Assembly: GCF_041911615.1 (NCBI RefSeq) | Contig: NZ_JAYROR010000080.1 | Coordinates: 1 to 64,000, forward strand | Direction: 5' to 3' | Length of the DNA stretch: 64,000 nt | Source of the DNA: Zoogloea sp041911615 | GTDB taxonomy: Bacteria; Pseudomonadota; Gammaproteobacteria; Burkholderiales; Rhodocyclaceae | Shown here: one piece after another, positions 27,375 through 36,755 of the stretch | How the letters are laid out: each line of letters begins with the position of its first letter | Position numbering within the stretch: the first letter of the stretch is position 1 | Made by a program: the position numbers and the translations under genes | The notes under the pieces: generated by a model | What the model was told of the DNA's origin: nothing | The model's database searches: none | The model's input: the letters and a program-made list of their open reading frames with translations, nothing else

Positions 27375-28816
27375 ACGAATCCGCAAGAAAGGCCACTCCG
27401 ATGAAGTCATCCGCACGGGCGCTCGCCATCGCGGCCGCGCTGCTGGCGGGCTGCAGCGTCGGCCCCGACTACGTGCGCCCCACCGTCGACACGCCCGCCG
27501 CCTTCAAGGAGGTCGGCGACTGGAAGCCCGCCAGCCCGGACGCGCCCGCCCCCGGCGACGCCTGGTGGGCCGTCTTCGGCGATCCCCAGCTCGACGCCCT
27601 GCAGGCCCGGGTCGAGGTCTCCAACCAGAACCTGCGGCTGTTCGAGGCCCAGTTCCGCCAGGCCCGAGCGCTGGCCGACGCGGCGCGGGCAAGCGGGTTC
27701 CCGACCATCAACGCCACCGCCGGCGCCACTCGTTCGGCCAGTGCCGCGGCCACCGCCAGCGCCGGCAACGCGCCGCCGGTGAATAACTTCAGCCTGGGCA
27801 CCACGGTCAGCTGGGAGGCCGACGTGTGGGGCCGCATCGCCCGCAACGTCGAGGCCGCCGACCTGCGCGCCACCGCCAGCGACGCCGACCTCGCCGCCGC
27901 CCGCCTGTCGGCCCAGGCCAGCCTGGCCCAGAACTACTTCCAGCTGCGCGCCGCCGAGCGCCAGCAGCAGTTCCTCGAGGCCACCATCGCCGCCTACGAG
28001 CGCGCCCTCGCGCTCACCCGCAACCGCTACGCCGCGGGCGTCGCCGCCAAGTCCGACGTGGCCCAGGCCGAGAGCCAGCTTCGCAGCGCCCGCGCCTCGG
28101 CGCTGGACGCGGCTTTGTCGCGCAGCCAGTACGAGCACGCCATCGCGGTGCTGGTGGGCGAGGCGCCGGCCCACTTCGCCATCGCCCCGGTGGCGGCGCC
28201 GTTGCCGGTCGTCGCCGCGCCGGTGGTGCTGCCCTCGACGCTGCTCGAACGTCGCCCCGACATCGCCGCCGCCGAACGCCGGGTCGCCGCCGCCAACGCC
28301 GCCATCGGCGCGGCCCAGGCGGCGCGCTTCCCGGTGCTGGGGCTCACCGGCTCGGCGGGCTTCCGCCGCTCCGATCTGGCCGAGCTGATCACCTTGCCCA
28401 GCCGCTACTGGTCCCTCGGCCCGACGCTGGCCGCCACGATCTTCGACGCCGGCGCCAAGAAGGCCGCCGTCGGCCAGGCCCAGGCCAGCTGGGAGCAGGC
28501 CGTCGCCACCTATCGCCAGACCGTGCTGACCGCCTTCCAGGAGGTCGAGGACAACCTCGCCGCCGCCCGCTACCTGGAAGCCGCCGCCGCCGAACAGGCC
28601 GCCGCCGTCGCCGCCGCTGCCGAAGCCGAAACCATCGCCCTCAACCAATACCGCGCCGGCACCGTGAGCTACCTCAACGTCGCCACCGCCCAGACCACCC
28701 ACCTCTCCGCCCGCATCGCCGCCAACAACATCGCCGCTCGCCGCCTGGTGGCCGCTGTGCTGCTGGCGAAGAACGCGGGGGGCGGGGTGGGGCCGTCGTC
28801 CGCCGGAGCGCCCTGA
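27371..28816 (+). CDS. Outer-membrane efflux lipoprotein, NodT/OprM family
   Basis: TolC-like channel that completes the tripartite pump. 481 residues with a lipoprotein signal: charged start, hydrophobic ALAIAAALLAGC with lipidated C28, then the family start SVGPDYVRP. Two OEP repeats (about 65-255 and 280-470) supply the coiled coils; WEADVWGRIARNVEAA and ERRPDIAAAERRVAAAN are hallmark segments. Translationally coupled to mdtC. Confidence 0.95.
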   Translation: MNESARKATPMKSSARALAIAAALLAGCSVGPDYVRPTVDTPAAFKEVGDWKPASPDAPAPGDAWWAVFGDPQLDALQARVEVSNQNLRLFEAQFRQARALADAARASGFPTINATAGATRSASAAATASAGNAPPVNNFSLGTTVSWEADVWGRIARNVEAADLRATASDADLAAARLSAQASLAQNYFQLRAAERQQQFLEATIAAYERALALTRNRYAAGVAAKSDVAQAESQLRSARASALDAALSRSQYEHAIAVLVGEAPAHFAIAPVAAPLPVVAAPVVLPSTLLERRPDIAAAERRVAAANAAIGAAQAARFPVLGLTGSAGFRRSDLAELITLPSRYWSLGPTLAATIFDAGAKKAAVGQAQASWEQAVATYRQTVLTAFQEVEDNLAAARYLEAAAAEQAAAVAAAAEAETIALNQYRAGTVSYLNVATAQTTHLSARIAANNIAARRLVAAVLLAKNAGGGVGPSSAGAP

Positions 28817-28900
28817 GCGGCACGACGCGTCTCACCCGGCAGCCCGACGAGGCGTGACGGGCGCGGTTGAACTTTCGTCACACTTTTCCGTTCATACTTT

Positions 28901-28925
28901 CGTTATTGTGCGGTGCACAATAACG
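28901..28925. promoter_or_regulatory. Perfect palindrome upstream of the patatin gene
   Basis: CGTTATTGTGC and GCACAATAACG are separated by GGT, an 11-3-11 perfect dyad 28 bp before the start codon. It lies just downstream of a weak -10-like CATACT (28893-28898), the position of a repressor operator. The TGC-N3-GCA core resembles the half-site spacing reported for PhaR-type phasin repressors; that link is inference. Confidence 0.65.
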
Positions 28926-28953
28926 AATCCAAGAATCGAACGGGAGTCCGATC

Positions 28954-30003
28954 ATGTTCCGAAAACGGTGGTGGAAGGGCGGCAGCGACGGGCCGCCGGG
29001 GCTCAACCTCGCCTTGCAGGGCGGCGGCGCCCACGGGGCCTACACCTGGGGCGTGCTCGACCGCCTGCTTGAGGATGGCTGGGCGCTGGAAGGGATCAGC
29101 GGCACCAGCGCCGGGGCGATGAACGCGGTGGCCCTGGCCCAGGGCTGGACCACCGGCGGCGGCGACGGCGCGCGGGAGAGCCTGGCCCGTTTCTGGGAGG
29201 CGGTGGCCGACTCCACGCCACTGGAGCTGGACCTGCTGCACAGCCTCAATCGCAACGGCGCCGGGGCGCTGCCGGCGCCCATGAACATGATGCTGGGCCT
29301 CACCCGGCTGTTCTCGCCCTACGAGTTCAACCCCTTCGAGCTCAACCCGCTGCGCGACGTGGTGCGCGCCCAGTTCGATTTCGAACGCATCCGGCGCGAC
29401 TGCCGGCTCAAGCTGTTCATCGCCGCGACGCGGGTGCGCACCGGCAAGGTACGGCTGTTCCGCACCCGCGAGCTGGACGAGGAAGCGCTGCTCGCCTCGG
29501 CCTGTCTGCCTACCCTGCACCACGCGGTCGAGATCGACGGCGAGGCCTACTGGGACGGCGGTTTCACCGCCAATCCGGCGATCTACCCGCTGGTATACGA
29601 GTGCGCCACGCCGGACATCCTGCTGGTGCTGCTCAACCCGCTCACCATCGCCGAATCGCCCCGCAGTGCCGAGGACATCGCCGCGCGCACCATGGAGCTG
29701 GGTTTTTCGACGACTTTCCTGCGCGAGATGCGGATGATCGCCCAGGCCCGCGGCTACATCGAAGAAGGCCGGGGCTGGATGCCGCTGGGGCGCTTCGAGC
29801 GGCGCCTGATGAACCTGCGCTTCCACATGATCGAGGCGGAGGAACTGGCCGAGGCCGGCAAGGGCAGCAAGCTCAACGCCGCGCGGGCCTTCCTGCACGA
29901 GCTGCGCGACCTGGGACGGGCGCGGGCGGCGCGCTGGGTGCGCACCCAGCGCCGGCACGTGGGCGTGCGCGGTTCGGTGGACCTGGCCGAGGTCTTTTCC
30001 TGA
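28954..30003 (+). CDS. Patatin-like phospholipase
   Basis: Serine lipid acyl-hydrolase of 349 residues using a Ser-Asp dyad. All three motifs are intact: oxyanion loop GGGAHGAY (23-30), nucleophile elbow GTSAG with S52, and the aspartate D201 in YWDGGF. The C-terminal 120 residues are helical. No signal peptide; cytosolic. Enzymes of this bacterial subgroup are often linked to membrane lipid or polyhydroxyalkanoate metabolism. GGAG precedes the ATG. Single gene under the palindrome at 28901. Confidence 0.92.
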   Translation: MFRKRWWKGGSDGPPGLNLALQGGGAHGAYTWGVLDRLLEDGWALEGISGTSAGAMNAVALAQGWTTGGGDGARESLARFWEAVADSTPLELDLLHSLNRNGAGALPAPMNMMLGLTRLFSPYEFNPFELNPLRDVVRAQFDFERIRRDCRLKLFIAATRVRTGKVRLFRTRELDEEALLASACLPTLHHAVEIDGEAYWDGGFTANPAIYPLVYECATPDILLVLLNPLTIAESPRSAEDIAARTMELGFSTTFLREMRMIAQARGYIEEGRGWMPLGRFERRLMNLRFHMIEAEELAEAGKGSKLNAARAFLHELRDLGRARAARWVRTQRRHVGVRGSVDLAEVFS

Positions 30004-30004
30004 G

Positions 30005-30190
30005 CGGCGCGGGCCGCGCGCATCTTCCCCTCGGGCAGGCGATGGGCGAGGCCGACGCCGGTCGACACCGTGAATAGTCCGCTCGCCGCCACCAGCGGTT
30101 GGGCGCCATCAGCACCAGCGTCGTGCCCTGGGCCATGGGCTGGTGCATGCCGTAGTCGATCGCAAACAAGGGCGCCGCGTCGATTTGGGG
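30005..30190 (-). pseudogene. Remnant of a TauE/SafE-type permease
   Basis: On the minus strand two pieces look like the two ends of a sulfite-exporter (TauE/SafE) protein: APLFAIDYGMHQPMAQGT plus a following LVLMAPN (about 30190-30100), then, after a frame change, VASGLFTV-like ASGLFTVSTGVGLAHRLPEG (about 30092-30020). The middle of the gene is missing. No intact start or stop. The assignment rests on my memory of the family motifs. The rest of the 30004-30348 gap shows nothing coding. Confidence 0.45.
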
Positions 30191-30348
30191 AAACCGCTGG
30201 GCGCGCTGCCGGGGTCCGTTCCCATGCGGTTTAGTTTCGGCGTGGGCGACCGTAAACACGGCTTCTGCGACGGGCCGCGAGGCGTCGTCCTTCGTCGCGC
30301 CGCCGGCAGGTGGGGCGCGATTCATCCGAACGAGCTGGGGTGTGACCA

Positions 30349-32463
30349 ATGAATCATCTGACGATCGGCAAGCGGCTGGCCTACGGTTTTGGCTTCGTGC
30401 TGGCGCTGGGCCTGTTCGTGGCGGCGGTGGCGATCTACAACCTGGTGGAACTGCGTCAGCAGTTCCGCGAGTTCGAGCACCGCAGCGTGGCGCGGGAGCG
30501 GCTGGCCTACCGGGGCCAGGTCGAGCTGGGCAACGGCATCCACTACTTCAAGAACACTGTGCTGCGCGGCGGCGATTATCCGCAGAAATTCGCCGCGAGC
30601 ATGGACGCCATCGAGCGCATCGTCGCCGACTACCGCGCGGTGGGCGCGGTCGAACCGGCGGCGGCGCAGGCGCTGGACGAGGTCAGCGCGGGGGTCGGCA
30701 AGTACCGCGAGGTGATCGCCCGGGTGGTCGAGATGCGCGGCAGCGGCGCCGGGGTGAGCGAGGTGGACAAGGCCATCGCCGGCGCCGACAAGCCCATCGG
30801 GGCCGCTTTCGCGCGCCTTCTGGCGCATCAGTCGGCGGGTTCCCGGGCGGCCCAGGAGGCCTTCGACGGCAGCGTCACGCGGACCCTCGAAGTCCTCGGC
30901 GTCGTCACCGTCGCGATGATCCTGGCGGGGGCGCTGGCGGCGTGGCTGATCAGCCGCAGCGTGAGCCGGCCCCTGGCCCAGGCCGTCCACATCAGTCAGG
31001 CGATGGCGCAGGGCAACCTGCCCGAGCGGATCGAGGTGACCCGCAACGACGAGACCGGGCAACTGCTCGCGTCGATGCAGCGCATGATCGAGACCTTCCG
31101 CGGCTTTGCCGACGCCCAGTCGGAAAACGCCGAGCAGCACCGCCTGGGCATGATCGCGCACCGTATCGACGCCGAACGCTTTCCCGGCATCTACGGCAGG
31201 ATGGCCGCCTCCATCAACGCGCTGGTGCGCACCCACATCGCGGTGAGCCAGCGCGTCGTCGATGTGGTCGAGCACTACGCGGTGGGCGATCTGACCGTGG
31301 ACATGGAGCGCCTGCCCGGCCAGCAGGCCCAGATCACCGCGGCGGTGGACGGGGTCAAGGCCTCGATGCTGCGGGTCAACACCCAGATTCAGACGCTGGT
31401 GGATGCGGCGGCGAGCGGCGATTTCCATGCCCGCGGCGACGCGGCCGCTTTCGAGCACGAGTTCCGTCGCATGATCGAGGGGCTGAATCGCCTGATGGCG
31501 GTGAGCGACCGTGGGCTCGGCGAGGTGGCGCGGGTGCTCGAGGCGCTCGCCGGAGGCGATCTCACCCAGCAGATCGAAGGCGAATTCCAGGGCGCCTTTG
31601 CCCACCTGCGCGACAGCACCAACACCACCGTGTCCCGCCTGAACGCGCTGATCGGCGGCCTGCAGCGCAGCGCGATGGCCATCAACAGCGCCGCCCAGGA
31701 GATCGCCGCCGGCAACGCCGACCTCTCGCGGCGCACCGAGCAGCAGGCCGGCAGCCTCGAAGAGACCGCCAGCTCGATGGAGCAGCTCAACGCCACCGTC
31801 CGCCAGAACGCCGAGAACGCCGAGCGCACCAACGTGCTGGCCAGCCAGTCCAACGAGGCCGTGCGCCAGGGCGGGGCCGCGGTGCAGCGGGTGGTGACGA
31901 CGATGGCCGACATCCGCGACAGTTCGCGCAAGATCGCCGAGATCATCGGTGTGATCGACAGCATCGCCTTCCAGACCAACATCCTGGCGCTCAACGCGGC
32001 GGTGGAGGCGGCGCGGGCCGGCGAGCAGGGGCGTGGTTTCGCGGTGGTGGCCAACGAAGTGCGGGCGCTGGCCCAGCGCAGCGCGGTGGCCGCGCGAGAG
32101 ATCAAGGCGTTGATCGCGGTGTCGGTGGAGAAGGTGGAAGGCGGCGCAGCGCAGGTGGACGAGGCCGGCTCAGCGATGGAAGAAGTGGTGGCGGCCTTCG
32201 GTCAGGTGGCCGCGCTGGTGACTGAAATCAGCAGCGCCAGCCGCGAGCAGAGCGCCGGCATCGGACAGGTGGCCCAGGCCGTCGGCAAGATGGATGAGGT
32301 CACCCAGCAGAATGCGGCCCTGGTGGAAGAGGCCGCCGCCGCGGCGGAAAGCCTCGAGAACCAGGCTCAGGGCTTGATGGAGGTGGTGGCGCGGTTCACG
32401 CTCCGCCCCGGTGCCGACGCGGCCCCGGACGCGCCGACCGCGCCCCGACTGCGGCGCGCCTGA
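30349..32463 (+). CDS. Methyl-accepting chemotaxis protein with multiple HAMP domains
   Basis: Chemoreceptor of 704 residues. First helix (about 12-30), a 150-residue periplasmic four-helix-bundle region, second helix (VTVAMILAGALAAWLIS, about 185-203), then a HAMP and further HAMP-like units (VGDLTVDMERLP, ASGDFHARGD, AGGDLTQQIEGEF) before the signalling hairpin. The hairpin tip IDSIAFQTNILALNAAVEAA is canonical for contact with CheA/CheW. No C-terminal CheR-binding pentapeptide is seen. Ligand unknown; a single gene with its own terminator. Confidence 0.95.
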   Translation: MNHLTIGKRLAYGFGFVLALGLFVAAVAIYNLVELRQQFREFEHRSVARERLAYRGQVELGNGIHYFKNTVLRGGDYPQKFAASMDAIERIVADYRAVGAVEPAAAQALDEVSAGVGKYREVIARVVEMRGSGAGVSEVDKAIAGADKPIGAAFARLLAHQSAGSRAAQEAFDGSVTRTLEVLGVVTVAMILAGALAAWLISRSVSRPLAQAVHISQAMAQGNLPERIEVTRNDETGQLLASMQRMIETFRGFADAQSENAEQHRLGMIAHRIDAERFPGIYGRMAASINALVRTHIAVSQRVVDVVEHYAVGDLTVDMERLPGQQAQITAAVDGVKASMLRVNTQIQTLVDAAASGDFHARGDAAAFEHEFRRMIEGLNRLMAVSDRGLGEVARVLEALAGGDLTQQIEGEFQGAFAHLRDSTNTTVSRLNALIGGLQRSAMAINSAAQEIAAGNADLSRRTEQQAGSLEETASSMEQLNATVRQNAENAERTNVLASQSNEAVRQGGAAVQRVVTTMADIRDSSRKIAEIIGVIDSIAFQTNILALNAAVEAARAGEQGRGFAVVANEVRALAQRSAVAAREIKALIAVSVEKVEGGAAQVDEAGSAMEEVVAAFGQVAALVTEISSASREQSAGIGQVAQAVGKMDEVTQQNAALVEEAAAAAESLENQAQGLMEVVARFTLRPGADAAPDAPTAPRLRRA

Positions 32464-32486
32464 CGCGCCACGCCGCCGGAGAGACG

Positions 32487-32519
32487 AACGGGCCTGCGAT
32501 TGCGGGCCCGTTTCGTTTC
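32487..32519 (+). terminator. Terminator after the chemoreceptor gene
   Basis: AACGGGCC/GGCCCGTT stem with 10-base loop 24 bp after the stop codon, followed by TTCGTTT. It may also serve the convergent hydroxy-acid oxidase gene. Confidence 0.65.
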
Positions 32520-32617
32520 AGGCGTGCGGTGGTGCGTTCGGCGATGCCCGAGCGGCGCCGGCGACAAGGCGCGCCAAGTCGGCTGCGGTGGCGGTTTGGC
32601 CGAGCGCGTGCGACGTG

Positions 32618-33700
32618 TCAGCAGAGCAGGTCGGCGGGCAGGTCGTCGAGGGTGGCGACACCGCACAGGGCCATGGCGATCTCCAGCTCGTCGCGCAGCA
32701 GGCGGATGACGTGGGCGACGCCCTGGGCGCCGGCGTTGGCGAGACCGAAGACGTAGGGCCGGCCGACGAGTACCGCGCTGGCGCCCAGGGCGATGGCCTT
32801 GAGCACGTCGGTGCCGCGGCGGATGCCGCCGTCGACGAGCATCGGCAGGTGGCCGGCGAGCACGTCGGCGATGCGCGGCAGCATCTCGGCGGTGGGTGGG
32901 GCGGCGTCGAGGGTGCGTCCGCCGTGGTTGGAGACGATGAGGCCGGCGACACCCTGACGCGTCGCTTCGCGGGCGTCGTCGGGGTGGAGGATGCCTTTCA
33001 GGATCACCGGCAGGCGGGTTTCGGCGAGCAGCCAGGCCACGTCGTCCCAGCCGGGCGCGGCGGTGAGCAGGTCGTCGAAGAGGGCGCTGTGCCCCGGCGC
33101 CGGCGGCGCGTCGGGGCGCGGTGGCAGGGTGGCCAGGTTGACCGCCGAGATGCCCGGCGGCAGGTGGAAGCCGGCGCGGCGTTCGCGGTCGCGGGCGCCG
33201 TGGCAGGGGGCGTCGACGGTGAGCACGATGGCTTCGTAGCCGGCGGCTTCGGCGCGTCGGACGAGTTCGCGGTTGAAGCCGGTGTCGTGCTGGAGGTAGA
33301 GCTGCATCCACAGGGGGCCGCGGTCGTCGTCGTCGCGCACGGCGCGGGCGACGGTTTCGAGGAGCAGGCTGGACTGGGTGCTGAGCACGAAGCCGGCGCC
33401 CTGGGCCGACGCGGCGACGGCGCTGGCGAGTTCGCCGTCCGGGTGGGCGAGGCGCTGGTAGGCCACCGGGGCGAGCAGGATGGGGTGGGCGAGGCTGCGC
33501 CCGAGCAGTTCGACCCGGGTGTGGCCGCCGGCGACCGGGCGCAGCACCCGTGGCAGCAGGCGCAGGGCGTGCCAGGCGTCGCGGTTGGCGGCGAGGCAGC
33601 GTTCGTCGGCCGCGCCGCCGGCGAAGTAGGCCCAGGCGTTGTCGTCGAGCCGGGTGCGGGCGAGGGCTTCGTGGTCGTCGAGGGAGATCGGCAGGCTCAT
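32618..33700 (-). CDS. FMN-dependent alpha-hydroxy-acid oxidizing protein
   Basis: Flavoenzyme of the lactate/glycolate/mandelate oxidase family (360 residues, TIM barrel). The catalytic base H259 sits in VSNHGGRTLD with the substrate-binding R262; FMN-binding segments PILLAPVAYQ, ILKGILHP and DGGIRRGTDVLKAIALGA are present. No membrane-insertion loop of the LldD/mandelate dehydrogenase type is evident, so it is probably soluble. It lies 34 bp after the piuC gene, in the same direction as the TonB receptor, which suggests a role with an iron chelator or a growth substrate co-regulated with iron. Confidence 0.9.
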   Translation of the reverse strand: MSLPISLDDHEALARTRLDDNAWAYFAGGAADERCLAANRDAWHALRLLPRVLRPVAGGHTRVELLGRSLAHPILLAPVAYQRLAHPDGELASAVAASAQGAGFVLSTQSSLLLETVARAVRDDDDRGPLWMQLYLQHDTGFNRELVRRAEAAGYEAIVLTVDAPCHGARDRERRAGFHLPPGISAVNLATLPPRPDAPPAPGHSALFDDLLTAAPGWDDVAWLLAETRLPVILKGILHPDDAREATRQGVAGLIVSNHGGRTLDAAPPTAEMLPRIADVLAGHLPMLVDGGIRRGTDVLKAIALGASAVLVGRPYVFGLANAGAQGVAHVIRLLRDELEIAMALCGVATLDDLPADLLC

Positions 33701-33734
33701 GGTTTGTCTCGTGCTGGGGTGGGGATGCCCGGGC

Positions 33735-34415
33735 TCAGGTGTCGGCCCACATGCGCAGCAGGTTGTGATAGGTGCCGGTGAGGCTCACCGCTTCGTCTGT
33801 CTCGCCGTGGCGTTCGCGCAGGCGCATGAGGCTCATGTCGAGGTCGAACAGCAGGCGGCGCTGTTCGTCGCTCCTCACCATGCTCTCGATCCAGAAGAAG
33901 CAGGCCAGCCGCCAGCCGCGGGTGACCGGGGTGACCTGATGCACGCTGGTGCCGGGGTACAGCACGGCGTGGCCGGCGGGCAGCTTGACGCCGCGGCTGC
34001 CGTAGGTGTCCTGCACCATGAGTTCGCCGCCGTCGTAGTCGTCGGGGTCGGCGAGGAAGACGGTGCAGGAAACGTCGGTGCGCACCCGCTCGCCCTCGGC
34101 GGTGAAGCGGATGGCGTTGTCCACGTGCTCGCCGTAGTAGGGGGTGTCGCCGCCGTAGCGGTTGATGCGCGGGGTGAAGATCTTCTTGGGCAGCGCGGCG
34201 GCGAGCATCAGCGGGTGGCGCTGCACGGCGCCCAGGACCAGGGCGCGCAGGGCCCGGGCGGCCGGGGCGTCGTGGGGCAGCTGCTGGTTGCGCTTGACGG
34301 TGCGGGCCTGGGGGCCGGCGCTGTCGCGACCGTCGGCCCAGGGGGCGTCTTCGAGCAGCGCGCGGGCCTGGCGGACTTCGTCGGCGGTGAGGAGATCGGG
34401 GATCTGGAGCAGCAT
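33735..34415 (-). CDS. piuC: PKHD-type Fe(II)/2-oxoglutarate hydroxylase, PiuC/YbiX family
   Basis: Iron- and 2-oxoglutarate-dependent dioxygenase of 226 residues, usual size. The iron ligands H97 and D99 (GEHVDN) and H159 (TSVHQV), and the oxoglutarate-binding R169 (RGWRLACFF), are all present. Family members are commonly found next to TonB receptors of the PiuA/Fiu type, as here, and are iron-repressed; the substrate is not established. A terminator separates it from the receptor gene, so its expression is attenuated or from a secondary promoter. Confidence 0.95.
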   Translation of the reverse strand: MLLQIPDLLTADEVRQARALLEDAPWADGRDSAGPQARTVKRNQQLPHDAPAARALRALVLGAVQRHPLMLAAALPKKIFTPRINRYGGDTPYYGEHVDNAIRFTAEGERVRTDVSCTVFLADPDDYDGGELMVQDTYGSRGVKLPAGHAVLYPGTSVHQVTPVTRGWRLACFFWIESMVRSDEQRRLLFDLDMSLMRLRERHGETDEAVSLTGTYHNLLRMWADT

Positions 34416-34432
34416 GGTCGGGCGTGGGTTCG

Positions 34433-34458
34433 AAAAAAAGGAGCGCCGAGGCGCTCCC
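34433..34458 (-). terminator. Intrinsic terminator after the TonB receptor gene
   Basis: On the minus strand GGAGCGCC/GGCGCTCC is followed by seven T, 15 bp after the receptor stop codon and 18 bp before the piuC start. It should reduce piuC transcription relative to the receptor. Confidence 0.85.
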
Positions 34459-34472
34459 AGGTGAATCGGAAA

Positions 34473-36755
34473 TCAGAACTTCAGGTTGGCGGTGAGGTAC
34501 AGGGTGCGCCCGAAGCCGGGCACGTAGTGGCCGCTGGCGTAGTAGGCGTCCGCATACAGCTTGTTGGTGACGTTGTTGAGGTTGGCCTTGAGCATCAGCT
34601 TGTCCTGGATGGCTTCGTATTCGGCCATCAGGTCGGCGGTGACGTAGCCCTCGGAGTAGAAGCCGGGGTTGCGGTTGGGGGTGAGCTTGGTGCGGGCATT
34701 GACGCCGACGCCGGCGCGCAGCTTCTCGGTGAACTGGTAGCTGTTCCAGAGCGTGCCCTGGTGCTTCGGGATCAGCGACGGACGCTGGCCCTGCTGCTCG
34801 TCGTTGTTGGTGGGGCTCTTCTTGTCGATCTCGGCGTCCCAGATCCAGGTGTAGGAGGCGAAGATTTCCCAGCGCGGGGTGATCTTGCCGGCCACGTCCA
34901 TGTCGATGCCGGTGGCGTGGCGCTTGCCGGACAGGGTGATGATGCTGGGGACCAGCGGGTCGGTGTTGCGCTCGTTGAGCTTGACGCCGCGGAACAGCGC
35001 GAAGCGGGTGCTCAGGTTGCGGCTGGCCGATTCGATGCGCCCGCCCAGTTCCATGTTGATGGCCTTCTCGGGGGGCACGTCCACCGTCGCGGCGCTGTAC
35101 GAGTAGGTGTCGCCCGAGGTGTTGAAGGAGGTGGCGTACGAGAGGTGGTAGGACTCGCGCTCGCTCGGCTGGTAGAGCAGGCCGAGCCGCTGGCTGGGCT
35201 TGTAGATGGCCTGCTGGTAGTGGGTGACGGCGCCGTTGGCGAGGCTGAACTGGTCGAACTGGCCCGACATGGCGTCGTAGCGCAGGCCGGCGAGGAGCTT
35301 CCAGTTGGGGATGAACTCGATCAGGTCCTGGGCGTAGAGGCCGCCGCCGAAGCTCTCGAACTCGGAGGTCTTGCCCGGCACGCGGGTGCTCTCGGCCACG
35401 CCGACGCCGTTGTCCGGATCGCCGACGGTGGTGGTCGGCTTGCTGATGTCCACGCCGCCCTGGGCCGCGCTGCGGGCGCCATAGACGCGCTTCCTCTCCC
35501 AGGCGAAATCGACGCCGGTCTGCACCGCGTGCTTCATGCCCCAGGCGTCGAACTTGGTGGACAGGTCGCTCTGGAACAGCAGGTTCTCGTAGCTCTGCAT
35601 CTTGAGCTGGGTGCCGCGGGTGAGCACGGTGGCGTCGCTGAAGGTGTCGCGCGTCGCGGCCACGCCGCCGGGCTGCAGGGACGCGCCCGCCAGGCGCACG
35701 GTGCTGGCGCGCTGGTCGCGGGTGAAGTCGCCCTTGCGGAGCTTGGTGACCAGCTCGGTGTCCTCGGAGAAGCGGTGGGTGTGGCTGAGCGTGCCGTAGG
35801 TGGCGGTGCCGTAGTTGCGGTCGCTGGCCATGCCGTAATAGGCCTTCGGGTCCACCGGCAGCATGGTGGTTTCGGACACCGGGGCGCCGGCGTACTTGCG
35901 GATCCACGGCATGCCGTAATTGATGCCGTTGTTGTTCTCGAGGCGGAACAGGCCGACCTCGAACTCGTCGCGGGTGCCGATCCCCCAGCGGTAGTCGGCG
36001 GCCACGCCCTGCTTGTCGAGGCTGGTGCCGGCGCCGTTGTTGTCGGCCTTGGTGCGCATCGCGTTGATGCGCAGCGCGGCGTCGTCGCCGGTCTTGACGT
36101 TCATGTCGGCCACCACGCGGTAGTAGTTGTGGCTGCCGACGGTGAGGTCGAGCTGATTTTCGTCGATCAGGCGGGCCCGCTTGTTGACCTGGTTGACCGC
36201 GCCGCCGGTGGAGCCGCGACCGAACAGCATCGATGCCGAACCGCGCAGCACCTCGACGCGATCCATGTTGAAGGTGTCGCGGTCGTAGAAGCCCGGGTCG
36301 CGCATGCCGTCGATGAAGATGTCGCCGGTGGTGTTGAGCGGGAAGCCGCGCAGGCGGATGTCTTCCTCGCCGCCCTCGGCGGCCAGGAAGGTGACCCCGG
36401 AAGTCATCTTCAGGGCTTCCTTGATGGTGTCGATCTTGCGATCGTCCATCAGCTTCTCGGTGACCACGCTGACCGACTGGGGAATGTCGCGCAGGGCCTG
36501 GTTGCCCTTGCCGATGCGCGTGGTGGTGGTGCGCAGGCTGTCCTTGCCCTGGGGCTCGGCGCCGGGCGTGGTGGCCTTGACGACGACGGGTTTGAGGGTC
36601 TTGGTGTCGTCGGCGTCGGCCGTGGGGCTGGTCTGGGCGAAGCTGCCCATCGACGCGGCGAACATCAGCGCGCCCAGGGGCAGGGCGGCGGGGGCGGTTC
36701 TGGATTGGGGACGGGGCGCCGGCGCGGGGCGGCGGCGATTGTTTTTGTGTGCCAA
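34473..36755 (-). CDS. TonB-dependent siderophore receptor (PiuA/Fiu-like)
   Basis: Outer-membrane gated channel for ferric siderophores, probably catecholate type from the PiuC neighbour. About 760 residues: signal peptide (LPLGALMFAASMGSFAQ), a TonB-box-like TLKPVVVKA, the plug domain (about 70-190, with DIPQSVSVVTEKL and EVLRGSASMLFGRGSTGG), and a 22-strand barrel that ends GRTLYLTANLKF with terminal Phe. The start is placed at the TTG at 36755, which has GGAGG five bases upstream; the ATG further upstream is out of this frame. Regulated by the Fur box at 36893. Confidence 0.95.
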   Translation of the reverse strand: MAHKNNRRRPAPAPRPQSRTAPAALPLGALMFAASMGSFAQTSPTADADDTKTLKPVVVKATTPGAEPQGKDSLRTTTTRIGKGNQALRDIPQSVSVVTEKLMDDRKIDTIKEALKMTSGVTFLAAEGGEEDIRLRGFPLNTTGDIFIDGMRDPGFYDRDTFNMDRVEVLRGSASMLFGRGSTGGAVNQVNKRARLIDENQLDLTVGSHNYYRVVADMNVKTGDDAALRINAMRTKADNNGAGTSLDKQGVAADYRWGIGTRDEFEVGLFRLENNNGINYGMPWIRKYAGAPVSETTMLPVDPKAYYGMASDRNYGTATYGTLSHTHRFSEDTELVTKLRKGDFTRDQRASTVRLAGASLQPGGVAATRDTFSDATVLTRGTQLKMQSYENLLFQSDLSTKFDAWGMKHAVQTGVDFAWERKRVYGARSAAQGGVDISKPTTTVGDPDNGVGVAESTRVPGKTSEFESFGGGLYAQDLIEFIPNWKLLAGLRYDAMSGQFDQFSLANGAVTHYQQAIYKPSQRLGLLYQPSERESYHLSYATSFNTSGDTYSYSAATVDVPPEKAINMELGGRIESASRNLSTRFALFRGVKLNERNTDPLVPSIITLSGKRHATGIDMDVAGKITPRWEIFASYTWIWDAEIDKKSPTNNDEQQGQRPSLIPKHQGTLWNSYQFTEKLRAGVGVNARTKLTPNRNPGFYSEGYVTADLMAEYEAIQDKLMLKANLNNVTNKLYADAYYASGHYVPGFGRTLYLTANLKF

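Noticed and set aside
24129..27416. Antisense open frame across mdtC
   Set aside because: Same artefact; the forward frame is an unmistakable RND permease.
30004..30348. Small open frames in the gap before the chemoreceptor gene
   Set aside because: Arg/Pro-rich frames without ribosome sites; only the TauE/SafE-like remnant has any family resemblance.
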